Notes under the pieces: model-generated
The model's database searches: none
The model's input: the letters and a program-made list of their open reading frames with translations, nothing else
Told to the model about the DNA's origin: nothing
Made by a program: the position numbers and the translations under genes
Assembly (NCBI RefSeq): GCF_012935325.2
Contig: NZ_JABBYG020000001.1
Coordinates: forward strand, 682,001 to 746,000
DNA: 64,000 bases
Source of the DNA: Paenibacillus sp. PL91
GTDB taxonomy: Bacteria > Bacillota > Bacilli > Paenibacillales > Paenibacillaceae
Direction: 5' to 3'
Part shown: one piece after another, positions 44,781 to 53,227 of the stretch
How the letters are laid out: the number at the start of each line of letters is the position of its first letter
Position numbering within the stretch: the stretch's first letter is position 1

Positions 44781-46337
44781 ATGAGTTTGTTAACAGTAGA
44801 GCAATTATCACATACGTTTGGCGATCGGGTATTGTTTAGAAATGTATCCTTCAGATTGCTGGCCGGGGAGCATGTAGGGCTGGTTGGCGCGAATGGTACA
44901 GGAAAATCGACGCTAATGAACATTTTGACAGGCAAGCTATTGAAGGACGAGGGTAAGGTGGAATGGACGCCTCGCGTACGTTACGGTTACTTGGACCAGC
45001 ATACGAAGCTTGAAGCGGGCAAAACGATCCGTGACGTGCTGAAGGATGCTTTTCTGCCCATGCTCGTATTAGAAGAGGAGCTGAACAGCATTGCTGCCCA
45101 AATGGGCGATGCCGACGCGGATACGCTTGACCAGCTTCTTATTCGGATGGGTGAAATTCAAGAGGAGCTTGAGATTGGCGATTTTTATTTAATCGATGTA
45201 AAGGTTGATGAAATGGCGAACGGTTTAGGCCTTAATGCCATTGGCCTTGACCGCGACGTGACGGCACTCAGCGGGGGACAGCGGACGAAGGTTCTGCTCG
45301 CCAAGCTGCTGCTTGAGAAGCCAGGGGTACTATTGCTCGATGAGCCTACGAACTATTTGGATGAAGAGCATATTAACTGGCTGACCAACTATTTGAAAAA
45401 TTACCCGCATGCCTTTGTTCTTATTTCTCACGAAACGGGCTTTATGAATCAAGTCGTCAATGTGATCTATCATCTTGAATTTACAAAGATGACGCGTTAT
45501 TCGGCCAACTATGAGAAATTTCTTGAAATGGCGGACCTGAATAAGGCTCAGCATATCGACGCTTACGAGAAGCAGAAGGATTACATTAAGAAGCAAGAGG
45601 AATTCATTAATAAAAACAAAGCGCGCGCATCGACGTCTGGCCGTGCCAAGAGCCGTGAGAAGCAGCTGGATCGCATTGACCGGATCGATAAGCCGGAAGA
45701 AGCGGCAAAGCCCACTTTTAACTTTAGAGAATCCAGAACGAGCGGCAAAACCGTTTTTGAAGCGGAAGGCATGGTTATAGGCTACAATAAACCGCTTCTT
45801 CCTAAGATGGACATGGTTATTGAGCGCGGTGACAAAATTGCGATCGTAGGCTGCAATGGTGTCGGGAAATCAACGCTCTTGAAGACGATACTCGGCGTGA
45901 TTCCGGCGCTCGATGGCAAAACCTTTCTCGGTGACTATTTGAGTCCAGCCTATTTCGAGCAAGAAGCGAAAGCTCCGACGATGACTCCGCTGGATGATGT
46001 ATGGGATGAGTTTTCCTTTATGAACCAGCATGAGGTTCGTGCTGCGCTTGCCCGCTGCGGCTTGAAAAATGAGCATATCACTCGTGCGCTTAACCAGCTT
46101 AGCGGCGGCGAGCAGGCGAAGGTTCGTCTTTGCAAGCTGATGCTGCGCGAGAGCAACTGGATTTTGTTCGATGAGCCGACGAACCATTTGGATGTCGTTG
46201 CCAAAGCCGAGCTGAAGAGGGCGCTTAAAGCGTATAAAGGCACAGTTGTACTTGTCTCTCATGAACCTGATTTCTATGAGGATTGGGTAACTAAAACATG
46301 GGATGTAGAAGCTTGGTCGATGCAAACCCAGAGGTGA
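44781..46337 (+). CDS. ABC-F family ATPase (YfmM-like)
   Basis: 518 residues with two ATPase cassettes and no membrane helices. Walker A motifs are GANGTGKST and GCNGVGKST, and signatures are LSGGQRTK and LSGGEQAK. The linker between them is Lys/Glu-rich (about 245-305). ABC-F proteins bind the ribosomal E site and help with stalled or antibiotic-blocked translation. ATG 44781 gives the family-typical start MSLLTVEQLS; GGAGA is 11 bases upstream. ATG 44760 is possible and adds seven residues. Confidence 0.9.
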   Translation: MSLLTVEQLSHTFGDRVLFRNVSFRLLAGEHVGLVGANGTGKSTLMNILTGKLLKDEGKVEWTPRVRYGYLDQHTKLEAGKTIRDVLKDAFLPMLVLEEELNSIAAQMGDADADTLDQLLIRMGEIQEELEIGDFYLIDVKVDEMANGLGLNAIGLDRDVTALSGGQRTKVLLAKLLLEKPGVLLLDEPTNYLDEEHINWLTNYLKNYPHAFVLISHETGFMNQVVNVIYHLEFTKMTRYSANYEKFLEMADLNKAQHIDAYEKQKDYIKKQEEFINKNKARASTSGRAKSREKQLDRIDRIDKPEEAAKPTFNFRESRTSGKTVFEAEGMVIGYNKPLLPKMDMVIERGDKIAIVGCNGVGKSTLLKTILGVIPALDGKTFLGDYLSPAYFEQEAKAPTMTPLDDVWDEFSFMNQHEVRAALARCGLKNEHITRALNQLSGGEQAKVRLCKLMLRESNWILFDEPTNHLDVVAKAELKRALKAYKGTVVLVSHEPDFYEDWVTKTWDVEAWSMQTQR

Positions 46338-46344
46338 TCGTTGA

Positions 46345-47553
46345 ATGAATAAGAGAGTATTCTCTTTCGCGGCGTTATGGGAGGTATTCTGGACTGCCTG
46401 CAAGCTTGGAGTGACCTCCTTTGGCGGCCCGATCGCGCATATCGGATATTTTCGTGATGAGTATGTGGTTAGGCGACAGTGGCTCAATGAACGAGCTTTT
46501 GCTGATTTGGTCACCTTATGCCAATTTCTCCCTGGTCCCGCAAGCAGCCAGCTTGGAATGGCAATCGGGGTAAACCGTGCAGGAATAGCTGGAGCAATAG
46601 CAGCATGGCTGGGCTTCACGCTGCCGTCCGCTATGCTTATGGTCGCTTTTGCATATGGGGCGGACATTTTATCCGTAAGCGATGCAGGCTGGCTCCAAGG
46701 CTTGAAGCTGGCTGCCGTAGCCATTGTCGCTCAAGCGGTGTGGAGCATGTCGCGAACATTAGCGCCTGACCGCCTGCGGGGAACGCTTGCTCTTGGGGCT
46801 GCTGGCATAGCTATTCTTGTACCGGGCATGTATGGGCAACTATTGCCGCTGGTTCTCTGTGCAGTCATTGGCCTTTTGCTGCTTAAGCCGCAAGAGGAGA
46901 GCGTGCAACCGGAAAAGAATCATCTTCCTCAGCCGATAGGACGTGTGCTCGCAGGCAGTATGTTAATGCTTTTTTTCTTGTTGCTTCTTGTGCTGCCGAT
47001 TATCAGCAGGTGGACTGGGGCATCCTTATTATCGTTCATTGATGGGATATACCGGGCAGGCTCACTCGTATTTGGCGGCGGGCATGTCGTCCTTCCGATG
47101 CTGGAAGCTGAGTTTCTTGGCACAGGCGCAGGCCAGCTTACCAACGATCAATTTATGTCTGGTTACGGTGCTGTACAAGCTGTGCCAGGACCGCTCTTTA
47201 CCTTCGCAGCTTATATTGGCGCGGCGCTTCAGCAAGGTCCTATGCGTATCGTTTATGCCGGCATTGCGCTGATCGCTATTTTCCTGCCATCATTTTTGTT
47301 AGTGATAGGAGCGCTGCCGTTTTGGGAAGCCTTGAAACAAAATAAAGCTGCGCAGGCTGCGCTTAGAGGCATAAATGCAGGCATCGTTGGCATCCTTCTG
47401 GCAGCTTTATACGATCCTATTTTCGTAGATACGGTTAGCACATCTATTCAATTCGTTTTTGTTATTGTACTGTTTATTTTTATTCAGCTGTGGAAACGTC
47501 CCCCTTGGCAAGCAGTGCTGCTAGCGGCAATCGCCGGTCTACTTTTTCTGTAG
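46345..47553 (+). CDS. Chromate transporter (CHR family, two-domain)
   Basis: 402 residues, about 10-12 helices. The first CHR half has TSFGGPIAHIGYFRDEYV and FLPGPASSQLG. The second has VFGGGHVVLPMLEAEF and AVPGPLFTFAAYIGA. It is a long (two-domain) CHR protein that exports chromate or a related oxyanion. It starts 7 bases after the ABC-F gene, likely in one transcript. Confidence 0.9.
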   Translation: MNKRVFSFAALWEVFWTACKLGVTSFGGPIAHIGYFRDEYVVRRQWLNERAFADLVTLCQFLPGPASSQLGMAIGVNRAGIAGAIAAWLGFTLPSAMLMVAFAYGADILSVSDAGWLQGLKLAAVAIVAQAVWSMSRTLAPDRLRGTLALGAAGIAILVPGMYGQLLPLVLCAVIGLLLLKPQEESVQPEKNHLPQPIGRVLAGSMLMLFFLLLLVLPIISRWTGASLLSFIDGIYRAGSLVFGGGHVVLPMLEAEFLGTGAGQLTNDQFMSGYGAVQAVPGPLFTFAAYIGAALQQGPMRIVYAGIALIAIFLPSFLLVIGALPFWEALKQNKAAQAALRGINAGIVGILLAALYDPIFVDTVSTSIQFVFVIVLFIFIQLWKRPPWQAVLLAAIAGLLFL

Positions 47554-47601
47554 ATCGGCTTGCTTGCATTTGTGAAACGTCTTCATTATGATGAAATTAA
47601 C

Positions 47602-47628
47602 CGTTCTTTTATAAAGAACGTCTCTTTT
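47602..47628 (+). terminator. Terminator after the chromate transporter gene
   Basis: CGTTCTT pairs with AAGAACG, followed by TCTCTTTT. Confidence 0.7.
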
Positions 47629-47678
47629 GCTTGATGGTATGAGAATTATTTACAACAGGAAGCAGGTGAACCTCTAGG

Positions 47679-48377
47679 ATGAAGGAACGTATTCTTGTCG
47701 TAGAAGACGAAACAGGCATTTCCCGTATCTTACAGCTTGAACTTGAGCATGAGGGTTATACGGTAGGGACTGCGGCAGATGGGCGCACCGGTTATGAAAT
47801 GGCATCGACAGGCGATTGGGAGCTAGTTTTGCTCGACGTCATGCTGCCAGAGATGAGTGGCATTGAAGTGCTGAGATTACTGCGCCAAGCCGGCAATCCA
47901 GTACCGATTATATTATTGACTGCACGGGATACCGTGCCGGATAAGGTTAGCGGCTTCGAGCATGGGGCCAACGACTATATAACGAAACCTTTTGCAATGG
48001 AAGAGCTGCTTGCGCGAGTGCGCAACATTTTGCGCATATTCCAGCAGTATCCTAAGGAAGCGGAAGGTTCAGATATGATTAAGGTCGGAGATCTGACGAT
48101 TGAGCTGCGCACGCGCAAAGTCTTTCGGAAGGACATCTTAATCGAGCTGACGCCGCGCGAGTTTGAGCTGCTTGTCTACCTCGTTGAGAACAAGAACGAT
48201 GAAAAATCCCGCGAGGATATTTTATCAGAGGTTTGGGGTTATGACTTTATCGGGGAAACGAACCTGGTGGATGTTTATATTCGTTATTTGCGCCAAAAGC
48301 TGGACAAGGGCTACCGTCATAAGCTCATCCATACGGTACGCGGAGTAGGCTATATGATAAAGGAGCCGGATGCATGA
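47679..48377 (+). CDS. Response regulator, OmpR family (ArlR-like)
   Basis: 232 residues. Receiver with phosphoacceptor Asp53 (LLDVMLPEMSG), Thr in LLTARD and Lys in ITKPF; C-terminal winged helix ending HTVRGVGYMI. Length and partner suggest the ArlRS/YkoGH type that controls surface or stress functions. AGGAAGCAGGTG lies upstream. Its stop overlaps the kinase start (ATGA). Confidence 0.93.
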   Translation: MKERILVVEDETGISRILQLELEHEGYTVGTAADGRTGYEMASTGDWELVLLDVMLPEMSGIEVLRLLRQAGNPVPIILLTARDTVPDKVSGFEHGANDYITKPFAMEELLARVRNILRIFQQYPKEAEGSDMIKVGDLTIELRTRKVFRKDILIELTPREFELLVYLVENKNDEKSREDILSEVWGYDFIGETNLVDVYIRYLRQKLDKGYRHKLIHTVRGVGYMIKEPDA

Positions 48378-49732
48378 CACTTCGCAAACGGTTCACCCTT
48401 TTTACGATTTTTTGGCTGATCTTTATTTTGATTCTGTTCAATATTTTCGTTTATTTTTATGTGATCAAAATAACGACGGAAAGCGAAGAAGAGGTTATTG
48501 CCAATAAGGTGAATCTCATGCTTGAGAATCCCCGAATACAGAGCGGTCGAGGATTAAATTACCCGGAACTGCTCAATGAGTATTACAACGTAAACGAAAT
48601 GATTCGCATCATTGCGCCTAATAATAGAGTCGTAAATATTACAGGCTCAAATGAGCTTCTTCAGGAGCTGCCGGCTACCTTCGAGACCCATCATCATACA
48701 GGGATGATTACGAAGGGCGGGGAGCGCATTTTATATATGCGCGTTCCGCTATATGACGGGAACCGCGTCATTGCCATGCTCGAGGTTAATCGAATATTGG
48801 ACGAGCTGGACAATTACTTGCAGGTGCTGGTCGCTGCGCTTAGCGTCACGAGCGGAGGAGCTATCCTATTCGCCATATTCGGTACGTATTGGTTTACTTC
48901 CAGATTGACGGCGCCGATTCAACAGATGGTGAATACGATGCGGGAAATCGATCGTAGCGGCAAGCTCAGACAAATCGAATTGAGCAGCCGGGAAGAATCC
49001 GCGGAGCTGCTGCAGCTCGTTCGCGCCTTTAACCAAATGATTGAACGGCTTGATCGTACCTTTGCAAAGCAGAAGCAGTTCGTAGCGGACGCATCCCATG
49101 AGCTTAAGACTCCGCTTACCGTAATTAGCAGCTATGCAGGCATGCTGAAGCGCTGGGGACGCGATGACGAAAGCTTGCGCAATGAAGCGATTGAGGCGAT
49201 TGACAAGGAAGCCAACCGTTTGCAAAATTTAACCAAATCGATGCTTATGCTCGCCGAAGCGGAGCAGGAGGATTGGCTGCGTCAGGAGCTATTCGACGTT
49301 GTGCAAGTGGTTGATGAGCTTGCGACGATGCTGCAAACGACCTTCGGTCGTCCTATTCGGGTGAAAGCGATGTCCAAGGTCGTGCGCATGGTCGGCGATA
49401 AGGACAAAATCAGGCAGCTGCTCGTTATTTTGCTGGACAATGCCATTAAATATTCGAAGGACCCGATTGATGTGACGGTTACGCTCGTCAGGCATATCGT
49501 CAAAATCGAGGTCAAGGATAAAGGCATGGGCATACCTGAAAATGAAATTCCGCATCTGTTCGAGCGCTTCTATCGCGTAGACGGCGCTAGAAGCCGCACA
49601 ACCGGCGGTGTCGGGCTTGGGTTATCGATTGCTAAACGGATCGTTGATTTGCATGAGGGCAAGGTAGACGTATTTAGTTTGCCGGATTTAGGTACAACGA
49701 TTACGCTGCAGTTCAAGCAGCGGAAACAATAA
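48374..49732 (+). CDS. Sensor histidine kinase (ArlS-like)
   Basis: 452 residues. Two helices (about 10-30 and 150-172) flank a short external sensor domain; HAMP follows, then the dimerisation helix with FVADASHELKTPL (His242) and the ATPase domain with LLDNAIKYS, KDKGMGIPE, FERFYRVDGARSR and GVGLGLSIAKRI. It would phosphorylate the adjacent OmpR-type regulator. The signal is unknown. Confidence 0.93.
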   Translation: MTLRKRFTLFTIFWLIFILILFNIFVYFYVIKITTESEEEVIANKVNLMLENPRIQSGRGLNYPELLNEYYNVNEMIRIIAPNNRVVNITGSNELLQELPATFETHHHTGMITKGGERILYMRVPLYDGNRVIAMLEVNRILDELDNYLQVLVAALSVTSGGAILFAIFGTYWFTSRLTAPIQQMVNTMREIDRSGKLRQIELSSREESAELLQLVRAFNQMIERLDRTFAKQKQFVADASHELKTPLTVISSYAGMLKRWGRDDESLRNEAIEAIDKEANRLQNLTKSMLMLAEAEQEDWLRQELFDVVQVVDELATMLQTTFGRPIRVKAMSKVVRMVGDKDKIRQLLVILLDNAIKYSKDPIDVTVTLVRHIVKIEVKDKGMGIPENEIPHLFERFYRVDGARSRTTGGVGLGLSIAKRIVDLHEGKVDVFSLPDLGTTITLQFKQRKQ

Positions 49733-49757
49733 CATTTAGTAATGGAGGATGCAAAAT

Positions 49758-50618
49758 TTGAAGTTTCGCACGGCAGCAGTTCAATATAAGCTTGCTGATA
49801 TTAGCTCATTTGAGCAATTCGCCGAGCAAGTGACGCACTATGTGCGAAATGCCTCGGAATACGGGGTTCAATTTGTTTTGTTCCCCGAATTTTTAACGAC
49901 ACAATTAATGTCTATCGGAGATGAGCAGGGGAAGGCGCTTCCGATTGATCGGCTTCCTGATTTTACAGACGATTATTTGCATCTGTTTCGCTCCTTGGCA
50001 GCGGAGTATTCGGTTTATATCATTGGCGGCACGCATGTCTTAAAGACTGCTGACGGCACGCTCCGCAATGCCGCTCATCTCTTTCATCCGGATGGGAAAA
50101 TCGACGTACAGCACAAAATTCATATTACGCCTTCAGAGATAGAAGGTTGGAACATGTCGGCGGGTGATGGCCTTGAAGTGTTTGACACGGCATATGGCAC
50201 GATTGCCATGCTAACCTGTTATGATATTGAATTTCCCGAAATCGTTCGAATGGCTCGCGCAAAGGGAGCAGATGTTATATTTTGCCCATCGTGTACGGAT
50301 GATCGGCATGGCTTTTATCGCGTCCGATATTGTTGTCATGCCAGAGCTGTCGAAAACCAAATCTATATTGTTACCACGGGAACAGTTGGCTCGCTTCGCA
50401 AAGTCGATTTGATGCGTGCAAACTTTGGCCAGGCGGCTATTATTGCTCCTAATGATATCCCGTTTCCGCCAGCCGGCATTTTGAGCGAAGGGATCATCAA
50501 TGATGATATGCTTGTGGTTGCCGATCTCGATCTATCGCTGCTCGCAGAAGTAAGGGCAAAAGGCTCAGTAACTACTTGGCGTGATCGTCGCACTGATTTG
50601 TATACAGATTGGAAGTAA
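49758..50618 (+). CDS. Carbon-nitrogen hydrolase (nitrilase superfamily)
   Basis: 286 residues. The catalytic triad is visible as Glu44 (FPEF), Lys120 (QHKIHI) and Cys154 (LTCYDIEFPE). These enzymes hydrolyse amides or nitriles. TTG 49758 is chosen because GGAGG lies 9 bases upstream; ATG 49749 directly abuts that sequence. A GNAT gene follows within 50 bases. In some Bacilli a nitrilase and a GNAT domain are fused (YhcX type), so the two products here may act together. Confidence 0.9.
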   Translation: MKFRTAAVQYKLADISSFEQFAEQVTHYVRNASEYGVQFVLFPEFLTTQLMSIGDEQGKALPIDRLPDFTDDYLHLFRSLAAEYSVYIIGGTHVLKTADGTLRNAAHLFHPDGKIDVQHKIHITPSEIEGWNMSAGDGLEVFDTAYGTIAMLTCYDIEFPEIVRMARAKGADVIFCPSCTDDRHGFYRVRYCCHARAVENQIYIVTTGTVGSLRKVDLMRANFGQAAIIAPNDIPFPPAGILSEGIINDDMLVVADLDLSLLAEVRAKGSVTTWRDRRTDLYTDWK

Positions 50619-50665
50619 TAAGCTATCTAGCTGGATGATGCAGGACAGAAGGGTGGTGGTTCGCG

Positions 50666-51325
50666 ATGCGCAAAGACCTCTATTTGTTTGTTGAAGGGAA
50701 GCCGAAAAAAGCTACGATTCGCAATTATAACGTTGCAGATTTTGAAGCCTTGATTGACGTTCAGCGAGCAAGCTTTCCGCCGCCATACCCTGAGGAGCTG
50801 TTGTGGAATACAGAACAGCTAGCGGAGCATGTAACTCGCTTCCCTGAGGGCGCCTTATGTGCAGAGATCGAGGGTCATATGATAGGCTCAATGACGGGGT
50901 TAATTCTCGATATGAATGATTATGCAAACCAGCATGAATGGGAAACCGTTTCTGACCGCGGCTACATTCGTAATCATAATGCAAATGGAGATACGCTTTA
51001 TGTCATCGATATTTGCGTCATACCTGAATATCGCAAATCGGGCATAGGCAAATGGCTCATGCAGTCGATGTATGACACGGTAGTGCATTTGGGACTGCGC
51101 AGACTGCTCGGCGGCGGTCGAATGCCGGGGTATGGTGCCCATGCAAATGAAATTACGCCGGAGGAATATTTGGAGAAGGTACTGCAAGGGGAATGGAAAG
51201 ATCCTGTCATTACCTTTTTGCTTAGATGCGGCCGCATGCCCATCGGTGTTGCCCATAACTATTTAGACGACGAGCAGTCAAATAACTGCGCTGCCATCAT
51301 GGAGTGGCGCAATCCATTTCAATAA
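50666..51325 (+). CDS. GNAT-family acetyltransferase
   Basis: 219 residues. GNAT core: VQRASFPPPYPEELLW, a beta strand VIDICVIPEYRKSGIGKWLMQ (acetyl-CoA loop RKSGIG), then LLGGGRMPGYG. This last block and the pairing with a nitrilase match the GNAT half of YhcX-like fused proteins. The substrate is unknown. AGGGTGGTGG precedes ATG 50666. Confidence 0.85.
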   Translation: MRKDLYLFVEGKPKKATIRNYNVADFEALIDVQRASFPPPYPEELLWNTEQLAEHVTRFPEGALCAEIEGHMIGSMTGLILDMNDYANQHEWETVSDRGYIRNHNANGDTLYVIDICVIPEYRKSGIGKWLMQSMYDTVVHLGLRRLLGGGRMPGYGAHANEITPEEYLEKVLQGEWKDPVITFLLRCGRMPIGVAHNYLDDEQSNNCAAIMEWRNPFQ

Positions 51326-51339
51326 AGGGAGATTAGATC

Positions 51340-52014
51340 ATGCTCATTTATCATCGTATCAGCTCGATTGAAGACCCATATTTCGAATCATTACATAAGC
51401 TTTTGCAAACGATTTTCCCTCCTGAGGAGGTACTGGCTTACGAGCTTTGGCGGGAGCCGCTTGAGGACGAGACCATTCATGTATATGTGGCGGTTCATGA
51501 AGGCGAGGTAGTCGGCTCAACGGAGTATCGCTATTATCCTGAGCTTCGTGTAGCGATGACAGACTTTACGATTATTGCTAAGCCGTCGCTTGGCATAGGT
51601 CGTTTCCTGCTCCGCAATCGGGAGCGTGATTTGCAAAGGCTCGCCGAGGCATCTGGAACTACGCCGATTGGGATGTTTGCTGAGGTGTATGATCCCTATC
51701 GCGCTGTCGATCATTCCTTCGGCGGTGTATCGCCGATGAATCCGTATGTTCGCCGCGAGGTGCTGTCGCATATGGGCTATAAGCGAGTCGCAATTGCTTA
51801 TGTTCATCCTTCTTGGGACCATGAAGGACAGGCTGTAGCGGAGCTCGATTTATGCTTCCTGCCGCAGGACGAAGAGCTTTCGACGATCGATGCTGCGCTT
51901 GTCGCTACTTTCCTTGAGGGCTATTATTCCGCATTGCCTAATAAACCAGCGGAGTGGATCAGCATGATGGACCAAATTCGCACATCGGATAAGCTAGAGC
52001 TTCTTCCGCTATGA
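51340..52014 (+). CDS. GNAT-like acetyltransferase
   Basis: 224 residues. Weaker GNAT pattern: LLQTIFPPEEVLAYELWREPL, VYVAVHEGEVVGSTEYRYYP, FTIIAKPSLGIGRFLLRNRE (acetyl-CoA loop) and a long C-terminal extension. Substrate unknown. It starts 14 bases after the previous GNAT gene and its stop overlaps the next start (ATGA), so all four genes from 49758 form one operon. Confidence 0.75.
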   Translation: MLIYHRISSIEDPYFESLHKLLQTIFPPEEVLAYELWREPLEDETIHVYVAVHEGEVVGSTEYRYYPELRVAMTDFTIIAKPSLGIGRFLLRNRERDLQRLAEASGTTPIGMFAEVYDPYRAVDHSFGGVSPMNPYVRREVLSHMGYKRVAIAYVHPSWDHEGQAVAELDLCFLPQDEELSTIDAALVATFLEGYYSALPNKPAEWISMMDQIRTSDKLELLPL

Positions 52015-52787
52015 CGAAACTTATATTTAGAGGTACTGGCGATTCCATGGGGGTTCCCCGCGTTTATTGCGACTGCGAGGTATGCGCAGAAGCGCGGGCT
52101 ACGAACGAAAATCGGCGCCTAAGATCATCGTTACAGATTGAAGATCAGGATGCGGGTACGATATGGATTGATTGCGGACCGGATTTCTCGAAGCAGTTAG
52201 AGTCGGCGGATTTGCGGTCAGTTGATACGCTGCTGATTACGCATGCGCATTTTGACCATATTGGCGGACTTGTGGAATGGGCGGATGCTTGCCGCTGGAC
52301 GAAGCAGAAGGGGAAAGCTTTCGCGCCTTCAGAAGTGATTGGGGAGATATTGGACCGCTTCCCATGGCTTAGCAATCATATTGATTTTCAATCCTTCGAT
52401 CAGCCGATTATGCTTGGTAAATGGCGTGCGTCCAGTTGGCGCGTCAACCACGGTAAAAACGGCTATGCATACGCATTTCGATTCGAGCATGCGGAAAAGA
52501 GCTGTAATTGGGTATATTGCTCGGATTCCATCGGTTTGACCGTGGAAATGCAGCAGCCGCTAGCTGATCTGGACTTGCTAGTCCTCGGAACCAGCTTCTA
52601 TCATGAGCCATTCGCTTATGAAACAAGATCCGTTTATGACGTGCTCGAAGCGATCGAGCTTGTGAAGTTATGGGAGCCGAAGCGGACGATCCTCACTCAC
52701 ATGTCGCATGACATTGATCTACGGAGAGGGTATGACCTGCCGGAGCAGATGGAATTCGCCCGCACGGGTATGAGCATCACCATTTGA
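52011..52787 (+). CDS. PhnP-like metallo-beta-lactamase-fold phosphodiesterase
   Basis: 258 residues. THAHFDHIGG supplies the HxHxDH metal site. An early CDCEVCAEA cluster resembles the extra zinc site of PhnP, and GTGDSMGVPRVYC precedes it. Later metal ligands are probably in VNHGKNG, YCSDSIG and LTHMSHD. PhnP hydrolyses cyclic phosphodiesters; no phosphonate genes are near, so the true substrate is open. The start overlaps the GNAT stop by 4 bases. Confidence 0.85.
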   Translation: MTKLIFRGTGDSMGVPRVYCDCEVCAEARATNENRRLRSSLQIEDQDAGTIWIDCGPDFSKQLESADLRSVDTLLITHAHFDHIGGLVEWADACRWTKQKGKAFAPSEVIGEILDRFPWLSNHIDFQSFDQPIMLGKWRASSWRVNHGKNGYAYAFRFEHAEKSCNWVYCSDSIGLTVEMQQPLADLDLLVLGTSFYHEPFAYETRSVYDVLEAIELVKLWEPKRTILTHMSHDIDLRRGYDLPEQMEFARTGMSITI

Positions 52788-52811
52788 TCACCATGAATAA
52801 CCGGTAATCGC

Positions 52812-52841
52812 TTGACAATCGGCTTGTCTTTTTTGTACATT
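52812..52841 (+). promoter_or_regulatory. Promoter of the MutS2-like attenuator transcript
   Basis: TTGACA (52812-52817) and TACATT (52836-52841) are separated by 18 bases. Transcription would begin near 52848, about 380 bases before the mutS2-like start. Confidence 0.7.
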
Positions 52842-52891
52842 ATTGGAGTAACCTTTTTTTACCACTATATGTGTCTAAAGGGGAAATTTTA

Positions 52892-52918
52892 ATGTTTGCT
52901 GGTGTCTTTAACTCATAA
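52892..52918 (+). CDS. Leader peptide ORF, MFAGVFNS
   Basis: Eight codons plus TAA. AAAGGGG (52877-52883) stands exactly 8 bases before the ATG, an excellent ribosome-binding site for so short an ORF. Its last half lies in the long-range RNA pairing described for the leader. The layout is that of stalling peptides before antibiotic-responsive genes. It is too short to be recognised by sequence similarity. Confidence 0.6.
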   Translation: MFAGVFNS

Positions 52919-53064
52919 ATTGGATATGGTCAGATGATCGATGGTCTTGCGACTTATGCTCGGTGCAAAAATGCGCCTAGCGGCAAGGCTCTATTTCGTG
53001 ATCTGGCGCCAAGAGTTAAGGACATGAGGATTTCCGCCTGAAGTTATTCGACAGCGGCCCAATC

Positions 53065-53091
53065 ACCGTGCTCTCGCAGCGCGGTTTTTTT
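53065..53091 (+). terminator. First (attenuator) terminator in the mutS2-like leader
   Basis: ACCGTGCT pairs with AGCGCGGT (one G-U) around CTCGC, followed by seven T. Confidence 0.85.
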
Positions 53092-53154
53092 ATATCCGTT
53101 TTCATGCTAACGATCTCGTTAACGATGGAAGCGGTATTGGAGCATATGTCGATC

Positions 53155-53199
53155 AAGACAGGAGTGGAACGCGCCCGCGTTCTATTCCTGTCTTTTTTT
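53155..53199 (+). terminator. Second terminator, just before the mutS2-like gene
   Basis: AAGACAGGA pairs with TCCTGTCTT, with inner GGAACGCG/CGCGTTCT, then seven T. It ends 14 bases before the mutS2 Shine-Dalgarno sequence. Confidence 0.88.
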
Positions 53200-53227
53200 A
53201 TACCCAAAATTAGAGGAGGCACGAAAG

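Larger units (their letters stand above)
52848..53227 (+). ncRNA. Structured leader RNA (candidate translation-dependent attenuator)
   Basis: This stretch has no ordinary gene but is dense in signals. It holds the 8-codon leader ORF, a hairpin GGTGC/GCGCC inside a CTTGC/GCAAG stem (52945-52987), and a 12-bp long-range pairing of the leader ORF 3' half (52903-52914, TGTCTTTAACTC) with 53013-53024 (GAGTTAAGGACA, one G-U). Two strong terminators follow (53065 and 53155), with a TAACGA/TCGTTA palindrome at 53108-53121 between them. No clear promoter lies after the second terminator, so mutS2 would need readthrough of both. No T-box or known riboswitch consensus was recognised. Confidence 0.6.

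Noticed and set aside
52848..53091. T-box or known riboswitch in the mutS2-like leader
   Set aside because: The T-box consensus before the terminator is absent and the downstream gene is not an aminoacyl-tRNA or amino-acid gene. I matched no S-box, cobalamin, M-box, glycine, preQ1, ZTP or guanidine pattern.
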